From NCBI GenBank assembly GCA_034421995.1, contig DAOUJY010000137.1:1-49079 (forward strand): a stretch of 49,079 bases of DNA, in the 5' to 3' direction. Source of the DNA: Bin87 sp034421995. Its GTDB lineage: Bacteria > Chloroflexota > Dehalococcoidia > Lucifugimonadales > UBA3495. This document shows, in pieces, positions 30,462-38,330 of this stretch. The notes under the pieces were generated by a model, which saw only the letters and a program-made list of their open reading frames with translations, did not search any database and was not told the DNA's origin. Position 1 is the first letter of the stretch, and the number at the start of each line of letters is the position of its first letter. A program made the position numbers and the translations under genes.

Positions 30462-31136
30462 ATGGGGCTACTGCGCATCATATTCGCCATCGCCTGGAAA
30501 GACGTTCGCCTGGAACTTCGGTCACGCGACACCATAGTCTCGGCCCTGGTGTTCGGGCTGATCGTAGTGGTCGTGTTCAACTTTGGCCTGAACCGGACGC
30601 CCGGGAGCCTGGAACCCGTTGCCCCCGGCTTACTCTGGGTCGCCTACGCCTTCATCGGAGTTCTGGCCATGAACCGGGCATTTTCCCGCGAGACGGAACA
30701 GGGGGGACTGGACGGTCTGCTGGCTGCGCCCGTCAGCCGCGACTCCATCTTCCTGGGCAAGGTGTTGAGCAGCGTCGTGTTCATGCTGGTCATCGAGGCC
30801 ATCCTACTGCCCATATTTGCCGTTATGCTGGGGCTGCCGGCGTTATCTCCTGCCCTGGGGCTCGTGATCCTGCTGGCCACCATCGGGTTCGCCACCGTGG
30901 GGACATTTTTTGCCGGCATGGCGGCGCAGACCCGATCTCGCGAAATCCTGCTGCCGGTGCTATTCTTCCCGGTGGTCGTGCCCGTCATCATCGCCGCGGT
31001 GGAGGCATCCGCGCTGGTCTTGCAGGGAGGAACGATGCAGCCGGTGTGGACCCGATGGCTGCCGCTGCTGGTGGTGTTCGACGCCCTGTTTTTGGTAATA
31101 TGTTCGTGGATTTTCGGATTCATTTTCGAGGGATAA
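30462..31136 (+). CDS. ccmB: heme exporter permease CcmB
   Basis: Membrane subunit of the CcmABCD complex, 224 residues, six predicted helices. Family features: early IAWKDVRLELRSRD, then LSRETEQG-like FSRETEQGGLDGLLAAPVSR. The start at 30462 (MGLLRIIFAIAWKD) is chosen because homology begins there; the open frame extends 24 codons upstream into the preceding gene. Confidence 0.9.
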   Translation: MGLLRIIFAIAWKDVRLELRSRDTIVSALVFGLIVVVVFNFGLNRTPGSLEPVAPGLLWVAYAFIGVLAMNRAFSRETEQGGLDGLLAAPVSRDSIFLGKVLSSVVFMLVIEAILLPIFAVMLGLPALSPALGLVILLATIGFATVGTFFAGMAAQTRSREILLPVLFFPVVVPVIIAAVEASALVLQGGTMQPVWTRWLPLLVVFDALFLVICSWIFGFIFEG

Positions 31137-31142
31137 CGCAGC

Positions 31143-31877
31143 TTGGCGGCGATAGCGAGCCAGCCAAAAAGCAGATCATCCTGGCGCGCGGCGGTACGAG
31201 ACGCGCGCCTTTGGCTGTTGCTGGTGACGGCGGCGCTGACGCTGGTGGACGGCTACCTGATTTTCGTCGTCGCCCCCACCGACGAGGTTCTGGGGCACAT
31301 CCAGCGCATCTTCTACGTCCACGTTCCCATTTCAATCCTGTCATTCCTCGGTTTCCTGATCTGCGCGGTGGCTGGCGTGGGCTACCTGATACGGCGCACC
31401 GAGGTCTGGGACCGCGTGGCCCACGCCTCTGCCGAGGTTGGAGTAGTGTTCGTAACCCTGGCGCTGATAACAGGCGTTATCTGGGCCCGCCCGGTTTGGG
31501 GGGTGTGGTGGACCTGGGAACCACGGCTCACGACTACGTTGATCCTGTGGTTGATTTACGTGGCCTACCTGATGATTCGCCACTACGCGCCGACCCCACA
31601 ACAGGGTCGGTCCTGGTCGGCGGTGGTGGGCATCATTGGCTTCGTGGACGTGCCAATCGTGTACTACTCGGTGCAGTGGTGGCGCTCAATCCATCCGGTG
31701 CAGGTGATAGGCCCGGAGGCTGCGGACGACGCCCTGGAACCGATCATGGCCCGCATCGTCGTTTTCTCCATGCTGACACTGCTCGCGCTTTTCGCGTACC
31801 TGCTGATGGAACGCGTGGCGCTGCGGGCCGCCGAGGATTCCCTGGCTCAGATGCGCCGGGACCGTGAAGCTGATTGA
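31143..31877 (+). CDS. ccmC: cytochrome c maturation protein CcmC (heme handling)
   Basis: A 244-residue, six-helix membrane protein that delivers heme to CcmE. The tryptophan-rich motif reads WGVWWTWEPRLT (WWD type, with Glu where Asp is usual), flanked by histidines in YVHVPISIL and RSIHPVQVI that should ligate heme. Starts at a TTG seven bases after ccmB. The stop is one base before the ccmD-like ATG. Confidence 0.92.
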   Translation: MAAIASQPKSRSSWRAAVRDARLWLLLVTAALTLVDGYLIFVVAPTDEVLGHIQRIFYVHVPISILSFLGFLICAVAGVGYLIRRTEVWDRVAHASAEVGVVFVTLALITGVIWARPVWGVWWTWEPRLTTTLILWLIYVAYLMIRHYAPTPQQGRSWSAVVGIIGFVDVPIVYYSVQWWRSIHPVQVIGPEAADDALEPIMARIVVFSMLTLLALFAYLLMERVALRAAEDSLAQMRRDREAD

Positions 31878-31878
31878 A

Positions 31879-32070
31879 ATGACCGTGCCACCGAATAACA
31901 TTCCCTTTCTTTTTGCGGCCTTCGCGGTGGTTTGGGTAGTGTTCTTCATCTATGCTGCGTATATGTCGTGGCGTCGCCGTTCGTTCCAGCGTGAACTGCG
32001 GGATATTCAGGAGACAGCTGGTTCCGATCAGCCTTCGGTCGCCGATGCTCAGGATGACGGCCCGGTATAA
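31879..32070 (+). CDS. ccmD: CcmD-like small membrane protein
   Basis: 63 residues with one membrane helix (FLFAAFAVVWVVFFIYAAYM) and a charged tail (SWRRRSFQRELRDI). Size, topology and position between ccmC and ccmE match CcmD, which stabilises the CcmC-CcmE interaction. The ATG one base after the ccmC stop is preferred to the overlapping GTG at 31864. Confidence 0.75.
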   Translation: MTVPPNNIPFLFAAFAVVWVVFFIYAAYMSWRRRSFQRELRDIQETAGSDQPSVADAQDDGPV

Positions 32071-32111
32071 TTGATGCCTGAAATCGTTTGAACGAGGTTC
32101 CTTACGCAACC

Positions 32112-32669
32112 ATGCAATCCGAATATCCTGCCAATCAACCGGGTGAAACTGTCACCTATATACCCGACTTGGAAGCCGAGCGCACCGGCTGGCGCAGCCA
32201 TCGGACCCGACTCATCATCCTGGCCGGCGTAATCGCCCTGGCCGTCACCTACATGGTGTACGCCGCCTTTCCCGGCAACACCCTCTACTTCGTGACGGTC
32301 AGCGAGTTCCTGGACGACCCCAAGTTGCAGGATGGGCAGACGCTGCGCGTTGCCGGGGCCCTTGCGGCTGACACCTTCCGCCGCGACGACGGCTCGACGC
32401 TGTCCCACTTCGCCCTAGGCGACAAACTGCCCGACGTACCTGGGGTCTCTCCCGACAGCCCCCGGTTGCAGGCCAGTTACGTGGGAGTCCTGCCGGATTT
32501 GTTCTTCAATCCCCACTCCGAGGTCATCCTGGAAGGCAACTACGACGCGCAAAGTCAGGTTTTTACCACGGACAACATTCTGGTCAAATGTCCGTCCAAG
32601 TACCAGTCCATGCCGGCCGAAGATCCCGACCTGGTTCCCGGCGCAGCTGCGCCAGGCGGGGGCTACTGA
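32112..32669 (+). CDS. ccmE: heme chaperone CcmE, Cys-type variant
   Basis: Periplasm-facing heme chaperone, about 185 residues, one N-terminal membrane anchor (LIILAGVIALAVTYMVYAAF), then an OB-fold with YVGVLPDLFF and VILEGNY. The heme attachment motif is C160-P-S-K-Y164, i.e. CxxxY rather than the HxxxY of proteobacterial CcmE. The Cys type is known from archaea and Desulfovibrio (System I*). A TTG at 32088 could add eight residues. ccmF, ccmG and ccmH are not in the window. A strong terminator follows. Confidence 0.9.
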   Translation: MQSEYPANQPGETVTYIPDLEAERTGWRSHRTRLIILAGVIALAVTYMVYAAFPGNTLYFVTVSEFLDDPKLQDGQTLRVAGALAADTFRRDDGSTLSHFALGDKLPDVPGVSPDSPRLQASYVGVLPDLFFNPHSEVILEGNYDAQSQVFTTDNILVKCPSKYQSMPAEDPDLVPGAAAPGGGY

Positions 32670-32694
32670 GTCGATCTAAACCAAACGAATTGAA

Positions 32695-32728
32695 ACGCCC
32701 CCGACTGGATTAGTCGGGGGCGTATTTT
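32695..32728 (+). terminator. intrinsic terminator after ccmE
   Basis: ACGCCCCCGAC at 32695-32705 and GTCGGGGGCGT at 32713-32723 form a perfect 11-base-pair stem with a seven-base loop, followed by ATTTT. It closes the plus-strand ccm transcript before the convergent korB gene. Confidence 0.88.
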
Positions 32729-32749
32729 CCGGGGTGTCGAACCGGGGCG

Positions 32750-33616
32750 CTAGAACGTATATGCGTTCATCAATTGTTCCATCGTCCGCTCGCGCGCCTT
32801 GGACCGGATGTTGTTCATGTTGGTTTCCAGAGAACCCCTGGATTCGTCCTTGTAGATGATGCCCACTGGCAGGCCACCCTGCTGCACCAGGTCGTAAGCG
32901 GCCTGCTTGCTGGAGTAGTCATGGTCTTCCGGTATGTCCCAGAGGGCTGGCGCGATGCCTTCCCTGGCGTTGCCCTTGATCAACTGGAAGGTGTCGTTGT
33001 AGGTGACACACGGCGACTGAACGTGGATCATCGACATTCCGTCGTGATTCATGCCCTCGTTGATGAGCCGCGCCAAGACCCGGGGTTGACCGGAGAAACC
33101 GGAGGCGATGAAGGACACGCCCAGCGTGAGGTAGAGCTCCAGCGGATCCAGGTCCTCTTCAATCTTGCCGAAGGGGGTGCTGCTGGTGATCGCGCCCATT
33201 TCGGTGGTGGGGGAACTCTGGCCTTTGGTAAGACCGTACACGCCGTTGTCCATGATGACGGCGGTGACGTTGACGTTACGGGCCGCCTGGGGCGCGATGT
33301 GCTCGCCACCGATGCTGAGGAAGTCGCCGTCGCCGGCCACTATGATCACGTTCAGTTCGGGCCGGGCCATCTTGACGCCCATGGCCACCGGCAACGTGCG
33401 CCCGTGGATCCCGTGGATGCCGTAGGGCTGCTCACCCTCCAGCAGGTGAACGAGGTTGCCGCTGCAGCCGATGCCGGCGACCACCACGTTGTTCTCAATG
33501 GGCAGGCCGGTTTCCTCCAGCCGGTTGATCATGGCGAATTCCAGCGCGCGGCGCACGCCGAAGTCGCCGCAGCCGGGGCACCATTTAAAGTCGTATTCCG
33601 GGTTCTTTTTGCTCAT
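32750..33616 (-). CDS. korB: 2-oxoacid:ferredoxin oxidoreductase, beta (TPP) subunit
   Basis: The 288-residue thiamine-diphosphate subunit that, with the alpha/gamma partner, decarboxylates a 2-oxoacid (probably 2-oxoglutarate) and reduces ferredoxin. CPGCGDFG near residue 13 supplies cluster/TPP-region cysteines, and AGDGDFLSIGG near 95 is the TPP-Mg motif. Overlaps the end of korA by four bases, so it is translationally coupled. Pyruvate or another oxoacid cannot be excluded. Confidence 0.9.
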   Translation of the reverse strand: MSKKNPEYDFKWCPGCGDFGVRRALEFAMINRLEETGLPIENNVVVAGIGCSGNLVHLLEGEQPYGIHGIHGRTLPVAMGVKMARPELNVIIVAGDGDFLSIGGEHIAPQAARNVNVTAVIMDNGVYGLTKGQSSPTTEMGAITSSTPFGKIEEDLDPLELYLTLGVSFIASGFSGQPRVLARLINEGMNHDGMSMIHVQSPCVTYNDTFQLIKGNAREGIAPALWDIPEDHDYSSKQAAYDLVQQGGLPVGIIYKDESRGSLETNMNNIRSKARERTMEQLMNAYTF

Positions 33617-35322
33617 ACCCGCGCTGCCTCCCTGTGATTGGCTGCAATTTCAGTGATACGGGACACCAGGTCGCTCACCTTGAACGGGAGCCCGGTGTAC
33701 TGTGTGATGGCTTTGGCTTTGACCCCTTCGGAGCGCAGGATACCAGCCCACTGACCCTGATAGTTCAACTCCGGCACGATCACCAACTCTTTGGACCTAA
33801 GCTCTTCGAGGAGGGCCGGCGGCAACGGGTTGAGGAACATGGAGTAGTACCAGGCCACGTCCACCCCGGCTTCCCGAAGGTCATCAAAGGCTTCCCGGGT
33901 CGGTCCCTTGGAACCGCCCCACGTCATGACCGCGATGTTCGCATCGGTATTTTCCGCTTCGTATTTGTCTTCTTCCAGCAGCTTGAGCTTGCCGAACCGG
34001 CGCTCCGTCATCTGGATGTGGCGGCTGGGCAGGTGGGTGGTATCGCCCATCTCGTCATGCTCGCTGCCGTTGGCCACATACGCGCCCGGGTTGCCCGGCA
34101 ACGGCATGGGCGAAAGTTCAAATCCGGAGTAACGGTGATACTCATTCCCGCCCTCGTGGGTGAGACGTTCTTCCACCGCAACCTTGCTAAGGTCGGGCCG
34201 GGGGATGTTCTGCACCCGCTCGGCCATGGACATCTCGCTCATCAGGATCACTGGACCCTGGTAACGCTCCGCCCAGTTGAACGCGTGAGCGGCGGCGTAG
34301 AAGCACTCTTCCACCGACCCGGGAGCAATCACCGGCATCCGCACGTCGCCGTGAGCCGGGTACATACACGCCATCAGGTCCGATTGCTCGGTCTTGGTGG
34401 GCAACCCGGTGGCCGGACCACCGCGCTGAACGTCCACCACCACCAAGGGTATTTCCGCCATCCAGGCCAGACCCAACCCTTCGCTCATCAGCGATATGCC
34501 CGGGCCGGCGGTGGCGGTCATTGACTTCTTGCCGGCGTACCCGGCGCCCAAGATGGCCGTGATGGCTTCGATCTCCGAGGAAACCTGATACGCGAACTTG
34601 CCGTCGCCGACCAGGTTGCGCTCCATCCAGAGCAGGATGGTGGTGGCCGGAGAGATCGGGTAGCCGGCATAGAAACCCACGCCGGCGTGGGTCGCTCCGA
34701 GGGCGATGGCTTCGTTGCCCTTCAGCATGAGCTGCTGGTAGTCCGGCGGGTTGGGCGGCGCGAGGTCGCCCAGGACGAACCCGCTCTCGGCCGCGTTCTG
34801 GCGGCCAAGCCGCATCGCCTCGATGTTGGATTCGATGATCTCGTCGTCATTGGCCCGGCCGCGGCGGAAACGCGCTTCGACGAAGTCTTCCAAGTACTGC
34901 TGGGGCATATGGACCAGTTGGGCCAGGGCGCCGATGACGACCATGTTGGCGGCCCGGTTGTTGCCGGTGGAGCGCGCCAGGGTGTCAACGGCCAGCCCGA
35001 AGGATCTCGGGTCAGTCATCGTGAAGTCGTCGGCGTTGTAGATGATCACACCGCCTTCCCTGACTTCCTCAGCATGGGTTTCGTAAGCTTCTTCGTTAAA
35101 TGCGACCAGGACATCCACCTGATCGCCGGAGCTCAAGATCGGCTCCGTACAAATTCGGGCCTGGGTCCAGGTGGGTCCACCGAGAATCTGAGAAGGAAAA
35201 GTTGCGTAGGTCAGCGCGTGGTAACCTACCTGGGTGGAAGCCTGGGCCAGTCCTTCGGCTGAAGTAACGACGCCCTGTCCGCCTTCACCGGCGAACCGGA
35301 CGACGAAGTCGTTCATCTGCAT
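33613..35322 (-). CDS. korA: 2-oxoacid:ferredoxin oxidoreductase, fused gamma-alpha subunit
   Basis: 569 residues in the fused order of KorA: gamma domain (about 1-180, starting FVVRFAGEGGQGVVTSAE) followed by the alpha domain (about 200-569, with NEAIALGATHAGVGFYAGYPISPAT). Partner of KorB; no ferredoxin domain is fused. ATG at 35322, with a second ATG six bases later; GGAGG lies in the loop or arm of a small hairpin just upstream. A strong promoter and a long leader precede it (see 35400-35500). Confidence 0.9.
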   Translation of the reverse strand: MQMNDFVVRFAGEGGQGVVTSAEGLAQASTQVGYHALTYATFPSQILGGPTWTQARICTEPILSSGDQVDVLVAFNEEAYETHAEEVREGGVIIYNADDFTMTDPRSFGLAVDTLARSTGNNRAANMVVIGALAQLVHMPQQYLEDFVEARFRRGRANDDEIIESNIEAMRLGRQNAAESGFVLGDLAPPNPPDYQQLMLKGNEAIALGATHAGVGFYAGYPISPATTILLWMERNLVGDGKFAYQVSSEIEAITAILGAGYAGKKSMTATAGPGISLMSEGLGLAWMAEIPLVVVDVQRGGPATGLPTKTEQSDLMACMYPAHGDVRMPVIAPGSVEECFYAAAHAFNWAERYQGPVILMSEMSMAERVQNIPRPDLSKVAVEERLTHEGGNEYHRYSGFELSPMPLPGNPGAYVANGSEHDEMGDTTHLPSRHIQMTERRFGKLKLLEEDKYEAENTDANIAVMTWGGSKGPTREAFDDLREAGVDVAWYYSMFLNPLPPALLEELRSKELVIVPELNYQGQWAGILRSEGVKAKAITQYTGLPFKVSDLVSRITEIAANHREAARV

Positions 35323-35407
35323 CTGGAGGTTCCTCCGAACCGGCAGTAATCTGCGAATTGCCCGCTGGCGCTAATCAATACCGACTGATGAAGGGAGCGG
35401 CGTGGCT

Positions 35408-35485
35408 ATAAAAAACACCTTCCCCCGTGCCGGTGGGATGGTGTTTGCCGGTCGCAGTCCTGTGTATCGCGGGTAAAACACCCCG
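35408..35485 (-). promoter_or_regulatory. candidate transcription attenuator in the korA leader
   Basis: On the minus strand three segments compete. Segment A is GGGGTGTTTT (about 35484-35475). Segment B is AAACACCATCCC (about 35445-35434). Segment C is GGGGAAGGTGTTTTTT (about 35426-35411). B pairs with C over 12 positions with one mismatch, directly before a T run, which looks like an intrinsic terminator. A can pair with B over seven positions, which would prevent that hairpin. Inferred from sequence only; no known riboswitch consensus recognised. Confidence 0.5.
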
Positions 35486-35544
35486 TCGCGCCGCACTCAA
35501 ATCAAAGATTGCGAACACGCTTGCGCCAAGTGTTTAGCAGACGG

Positions 35545-35574
35545 AATATAGCACCGCATTCTTCAATTTGTCAA
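35545..35574 (-). promoter_or_regulatory. sigma70-type promoter for korAB
   Basis: Minus strand TTGACA (35574-35569) and TATATT (35550-35545) with an 18-base spacer, near consensus. Confidence 0.7.
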
Positions 35575-35610
35575 TTTTATAAACTTGGCCCGGCTCTCCC
35601 CCCGTCCTGA

Positions 35611-35616
35611 TATAAT
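35611..35616 (+). promoter_or_regulatory. -10 box for a probably leaderless glycosyltransferase mRNA
   Basis: A perfect TATAAT ends only nine bases before the ATG at 35626, so transcription should begin at or just before the start codon. The -35 match is poor (TTGGCC at 35585, 20-base spacer). Confidence 0.55.
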
Positions 35617-35625
35617 CCCATCCCC

Positions 35626-36378
35626 ATGCCGCCAACCCTCGACGTAGTAATCCCATGCCTCAACGAGGAACGCGCCCTGCCGGTGAGCGTGCGTCGTTTG
35701 CACGGCTTCATGCGGTACAATCTGTCGGACTACGATTGGGCCATAGTAGTCGCTGACAACGGTTCCACCGACGGCACCCTCGAAGCCGCGGAGGCTCTGT
35801 CCGATGAGTTTCCGCAGGTGCGTTACATCCGCCTGGAGCAACGGGGGCGGGGGCGGGCTTTACGCCGAGCCTGGACCGACAGCTCGGCGGACATTGTGGC
35901 CTACATGGACGTTGACCTGTCCACCGACCTGACCCACCTGCCGCCCATGGTGTCCGCCATCGCCCAGGGACGTTGCGACGTAGCCATCGGCTCCAGATTG
36001 CTTCCGGATTCCGAGGTGGTCGGGCGGACATTGAAGCGGGAGATTACCTCACGCGGCTACAGCCTGCTGTTTCGCGCCATGTTCTTCACATCGTTCCGCG
36101 ATGCCCAATGCGGATTCAAAGCGGTGAGCCGTCGCGCTGCCGACGATCTGGCGCCGTTGGTGGAAGACAACGGGTGGTTCTTCGATTCGGAGCTGCTGAT
36201 CCTGGCGCAAAAATGCGGCTATCCCATCCTGGAGCTGCCGGTTCACTGGACCGATGATCCTGACTCGCGCGTGCGGATCATTCGCACCGCCTGGGAGGAC
36301 GTGAAGGGTTTGCTGCGGCTGAAATTCGGCGGCGTGGGGAAGGTGCGGCGGCAACTGCGGGCCGCCGGGAAGATCTGA
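35626..36378 (+). CDS. family 2 glycosyltransferase (dolichyl-phosphate sugar synthase-like)
   Basis: 250 residues, GT-A fold. VVIPCLNEERALP at the N-terminus, VVADNGSTDGT near residue 40, the metal/nucleotide motif YMDVDLSTDL near 95, and GSRLLPDSEVVGR near 122. Resembles the DPM1/ALG5-type enzymes that transfer a sugar to a polyprenyl phosphate; no membrane domain is attached. Probably cytoplasmic face of the membrane, for cell-surface glycan synthesis. No Shine-Dalgarno is visible, in keeping with a leaderless message. Confidence 0.88.
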   Translation: MPPTLDVVIPCLNEERALPVSVRRLHGFMRYNLSDYDWAIVVADNGSTDGTLEAAEALSDEFPQVRYIRLEQRGRGRALRRAWTDSSADIVAYMDVDLSTDLTHLPPMVSAIAQGRCDVAIGSRLLPDSEVVGRTLKREITSRGYSLLFRAMFFTSFRDAQCGFKAVSRRAADDLAPLVEDNGWFFDSELLILAQKCGYPILELPVHWTDDPDSRVRIIRTAWEDVKGLLRLKFGGVGKVRRQLRAAGKI

Positions 36379-36406
36379 GCCGCCTCGCCGGCAGGCATAG
36401 AAATGG

Positions 36407-36477
36407 CTGGGGATACAGGATTCGAACCTGTGATACCTGATCCAGAGTCAGGCGTCTTACCACTAGACTAATCCCCA
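36407..36477 (-). tRNA. tRNA-Gln (anticodon CUG)
   Basis: A 71-base cloverleaf on the minus strand. Acceptor TGGGGAT pairs with ATCCCCA; D stem GTCT/AGAC; anticodon stem CCTGA/TCAGG with loop CTCTGGA giving anticodon CTG; T stem ACAGG/CCTGT with loop TTCGAAT. CCA is not encoded. Confidence 0.95.
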
Positions 36478-36534
36478 ACGTGGCTTTGATTCTAGCAGAG
36501 AGCGGGGCGAAATTTCAACGCGGACGCGGCTGTT

Positions 36535-37212
36535 CTAAATGGTCCGCGCCGGGCGGAGCGGCAGCATACGGAGCAGGTCGTCCTCGGCAATATCAACAAT
36601 ACCGTCGGCGAGTTGCACCAACTCCTGCGCCACGCTCTGGCGTCTGGGTGTGGCTATCAGGACTCTTGCGCCGTAATCCTGCACCGTGCGGATTGACTCC
36701 GCTAGATCCCGGTCACCGGCTATAAGTACGGCTGTAGAATAGGCCGGCCGTTGGGCCAAGCGCACCATATCCAAGGCAATCAGGGTGTCGACTCCTTTTT
36801 GCTGGCGCACGGGCCGAAACGTCCAGTGTCGAGTAAAAGCGCCGAGCAACAGTGGCGGTTCCAAACCCAGGTCAACCACCGTTCTTTGCAAAGCCTCGCG
36901 TATCTGCCGCTCTGACTGGTGGGGACGTTCCACTATTTGCCCAAGTCGCAGTTGGATGCCGGGCGTTCGGGCAATTGCATCGAAGAAGGCTCGCTGACCG
37001 GCGTATTCGCTGTGGGAAGGGTCAAACGCGCCATCGTACCAATAGGCGCGCAGAAACTTATGGCCATCCAGTTCCGCATCTACGAAACGATGGAACCAGT
37101 CAACCACCGCCGTCCCGTTGGGCCGAACCGAGGAGCGGTTTTGGCGCATCGCATCGGCCCCGGAAGCGCGCAGAAAACCAACATCAACGAACCCAACGCA
37201 AGTTTCAAGCAT
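36535..37212 (-). CDS. NYN-domain (PIN-like) putative ribonuclease
   Basis: 225 residues from the ATG at 37212 (a TTG at 37230 is less likely). NYN/DUF88 PIN-fold proteins are metal-dependent RNases. Acidic positions visible: Asp in GFVDVGFL near the start, Asp in KGVDTLIALDMVRLA, and the AVLIAGDRDLAESIRTVQDYG motif near residue 165. Expressed from its own promoter behind a leader that contains a terminator-like hairpin close to the start codon. Confidence 0.82.
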   Translation of the reverse strand: MLETCVGFVDVGFLRASGADAMRQNRSSVRPNGTAVVDWFHRFVDAELDGHKFLRAYWYDGAFDPSHSEYAGQRAFFDAIARTPGIQLRLGQIVERPHQSERQIREALQRTVVDLGLEPPLLLGAFTRHWTFRPVRQQKGVDTLIALDMVRLAQRPAYSTAVLIAGDRDLAESIRTVQDYGARVLIATPRRQSVAQELVQLADGIVDIAEDDLLRMLPLRPARTI

Positions 37213-37232
37213 AAAGCCGTGACTCCGCAACG

Positions 37233-37259
37233 AAAACGAGGGCCCTCAAAAGGACCCTC
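37233..37259 (-). terminator. terminator-like hairpin in the leader of the NYN gene
   Basis: Minus strand GAGGGTCC (37259-37252) pairs with GGGCCCTC (37245-37238) over eight positions, one of them G-U, across a six-base loop. GTTTTC follows. It ends about 20 bases before the ATG, so it could attenuate the NYN gene or end a short RNA of about 100 bases starting near 37331. Confidence 0.45.
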
Positions 37260-37337
37260 TCAAAGCGGCCCCAGCAGGGCCGGAGCTCAATGATCCCGAT
37301 GGGGCCGGATGTGGAACCGCCCCTAGCGATGTTTAAC

Positions 37338-37366
37338 ATTATGCCAACCTCTACCGCCGTTTGCAA
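37338..37366 (-). promoter_or_regulatory. sigma70-type promoter for the NYN gene
   Basis: Minus strand TTGCAA (37366-37361), 17 bases, CATAAT (37343-37338). Expected start of transcription near 37331. Confidence 0.55.
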
Positions 37367-37506
37367 ATGCTGACTTTCGCCGGCAGCGTTGCGCTTTGGG
37401 GACTTTCCCGTTCATGTTTGCTAACCCATTTATGCCTACAACCCGTCAGGTGCCTTAACCAACACACAAGGAGATCGGAATCCCCTGGAGCTCGTCCGAG
37501 TAATCT

Positions 37507-38070
37507 TTATACTGCGCCCCGTTCGCTTGGGGTCTCCAACGGCCAGTAGGTGAAATCAGGTTCCGCGATCTCGTCCATGAGCCGTTGGAAGTTGACCGCC
37601 TGCTGATATCCGGCCATGTCCTCGGGATTTTCCTCCATCCACTGATGCATTGCCTCATGAGCGTGCCAGAACACCAGGTGCCAATCTTCGTTGTAATCCT
37701 GCCGTTCCGTGTTCTCGTGAATGTATTGGTGGAAGGCATTGGCGTCGCGCCGGTTTCCGTCCTCCCATAGCAGGGGGATCACGGTGTAACCGAAATGCAT
37801 CATCATATGCGGTTCTCGGAAAACCTCCGCTGTTGGCACGCCGCTCTGTTTGGCCTGTTGGTTTCGGGCGTACACCGCCCACGCCACCAAAGTAAGGGGC
37901 AGGCCCAGTCTGACCGGCAGTTTGAATAATAACCAGACCAGCCACCCGGGCAGGTGGGCATTCAACAAGTCCAGGTTAGTGATGCCCAGAACGATCAGGA
38001 TAATAAGTATCGGGACTGCAAAGGCGAACGCGATGTGAACTTTCGCCGATCCGGTTGTACCCGTGCTCAT
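37507..38070 (-). CDS. membrane-anchored protein of unknown function
   Basis: 187 residues from the ATG at 38070, chosen because AAGGGGG lies 7 bases upstream; the longer open frame runs through the structured leader. Two N-terminal membrane helices (AFAVPILIILIVLGI and a segment near WLVWLLFKLPVRLGLPLTLVAWAVY, shown in part), then a soluble domain rich in His, Trp and Glu (HMMMHFGY, WHLVFWHAHEAMHQWMEEN). The histidine clusters could bind metal. No family recognised. Separated from the NYN gene by 294 bases. Confidence 0.65.
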   Translation of the reverse strand: MSTGTTGSAKVHIAFAFAVPILIILIVLGITNLDLLNAHLPGWLVWLLFKLPVRLGLPLTLVAWAVYARNQQAKQSGVPTAEVFREPHMMMHFGYTVIPLLWEDGNRRDANAFHQYIHENTERQDYNEDWHLVFWHAHEAMHQWMEENPEDMAGYQQAVNFQRLMDEIAEPDFTYWPLETPSERGAV

Positions 38071-38089
38071 ATGGGAACCCCCTTGCGGA

Positions 38090-38231
38090 CGCTGGTCGAG
38101 GTTACTTGCGACAGCTCCCTGTTCCCAAACGCGGAATCCCGCAAGGAGGCACACAGCCTCGTTGCGTCTATGAATTCCGCGCCCAAGCGCGCCGGGCGCG
38201 CTGCGGGAGTTAGGGAACTGTCGCACCAGCG
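38090..38231 (-). ncRNA. candidate structured cis-regulatory RNA (three-way junction leader)
   Basis: Pairings (plus-strand numbering): closing stem GCGACAG 38108-38114 with CTGTCGC 38218-38224, continued by CCCT 38117-38120 with AGGG 38212-38215; arm 1 CGCGGAAT 38130-38137 with ATTCCGCG 38174-38181, containing CGCAA 38140-38144 with TTGCG 38162-38166 and GAGGC 38146-38150 with GCCTC 38156-38160; arm 2 AGCGCG 38186-38191 with CGCGCT 38197-38202. An outer CGCTGG/CCAGCG pair adds to the base. An alternative helix, TCCCGCA 38137-38143 with TGCGGGA 38202-38208, excludes arms 1 and 2. The leader promoter places its 5' end right at the closing stem. No known riboswitch class recognised; function inferred. 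Confidence 0.55.
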
Positions 38232-38232
38232 A

Positions 38233-38261
38233 ATTTAGCCCTTCCTTGCTACCCGCGTCAA
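38233..38261 (-). promoter_or_regulatory. sigma70-type promoter upstream of the structured leader
   Basis: Minus strand TTGACG (38261-38256), 17 bases, CTAAAT (38238-38233). Confidence 0.5.
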
Positions 38262-38330
38262 CCGTTGCCGATGACGCCAGCATCGGCACGGCTTCTATGG
38301 GTTCAGGTTCCGCAGTGGAACCCAACTGGG

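Larger units (their letters stand above)
35323..35625. other. divergent intergenic region between korA and the glycosyltransferase
   Basis: 303 bases holding the korA promoter (35574-35545), its leader of about 215 bases with a candidate attenuator (35408-35485), and the glycosyltransferase -10 box at 35611-35616. No coding sequence seen. Confidence 0.7.

Noticed and set aside
35323..35574. TPP riboswitch before korA
   Set aside because: Tempting because the enzyme uses TPP, but the conserved CUGAGA and companion core sequences are absent.
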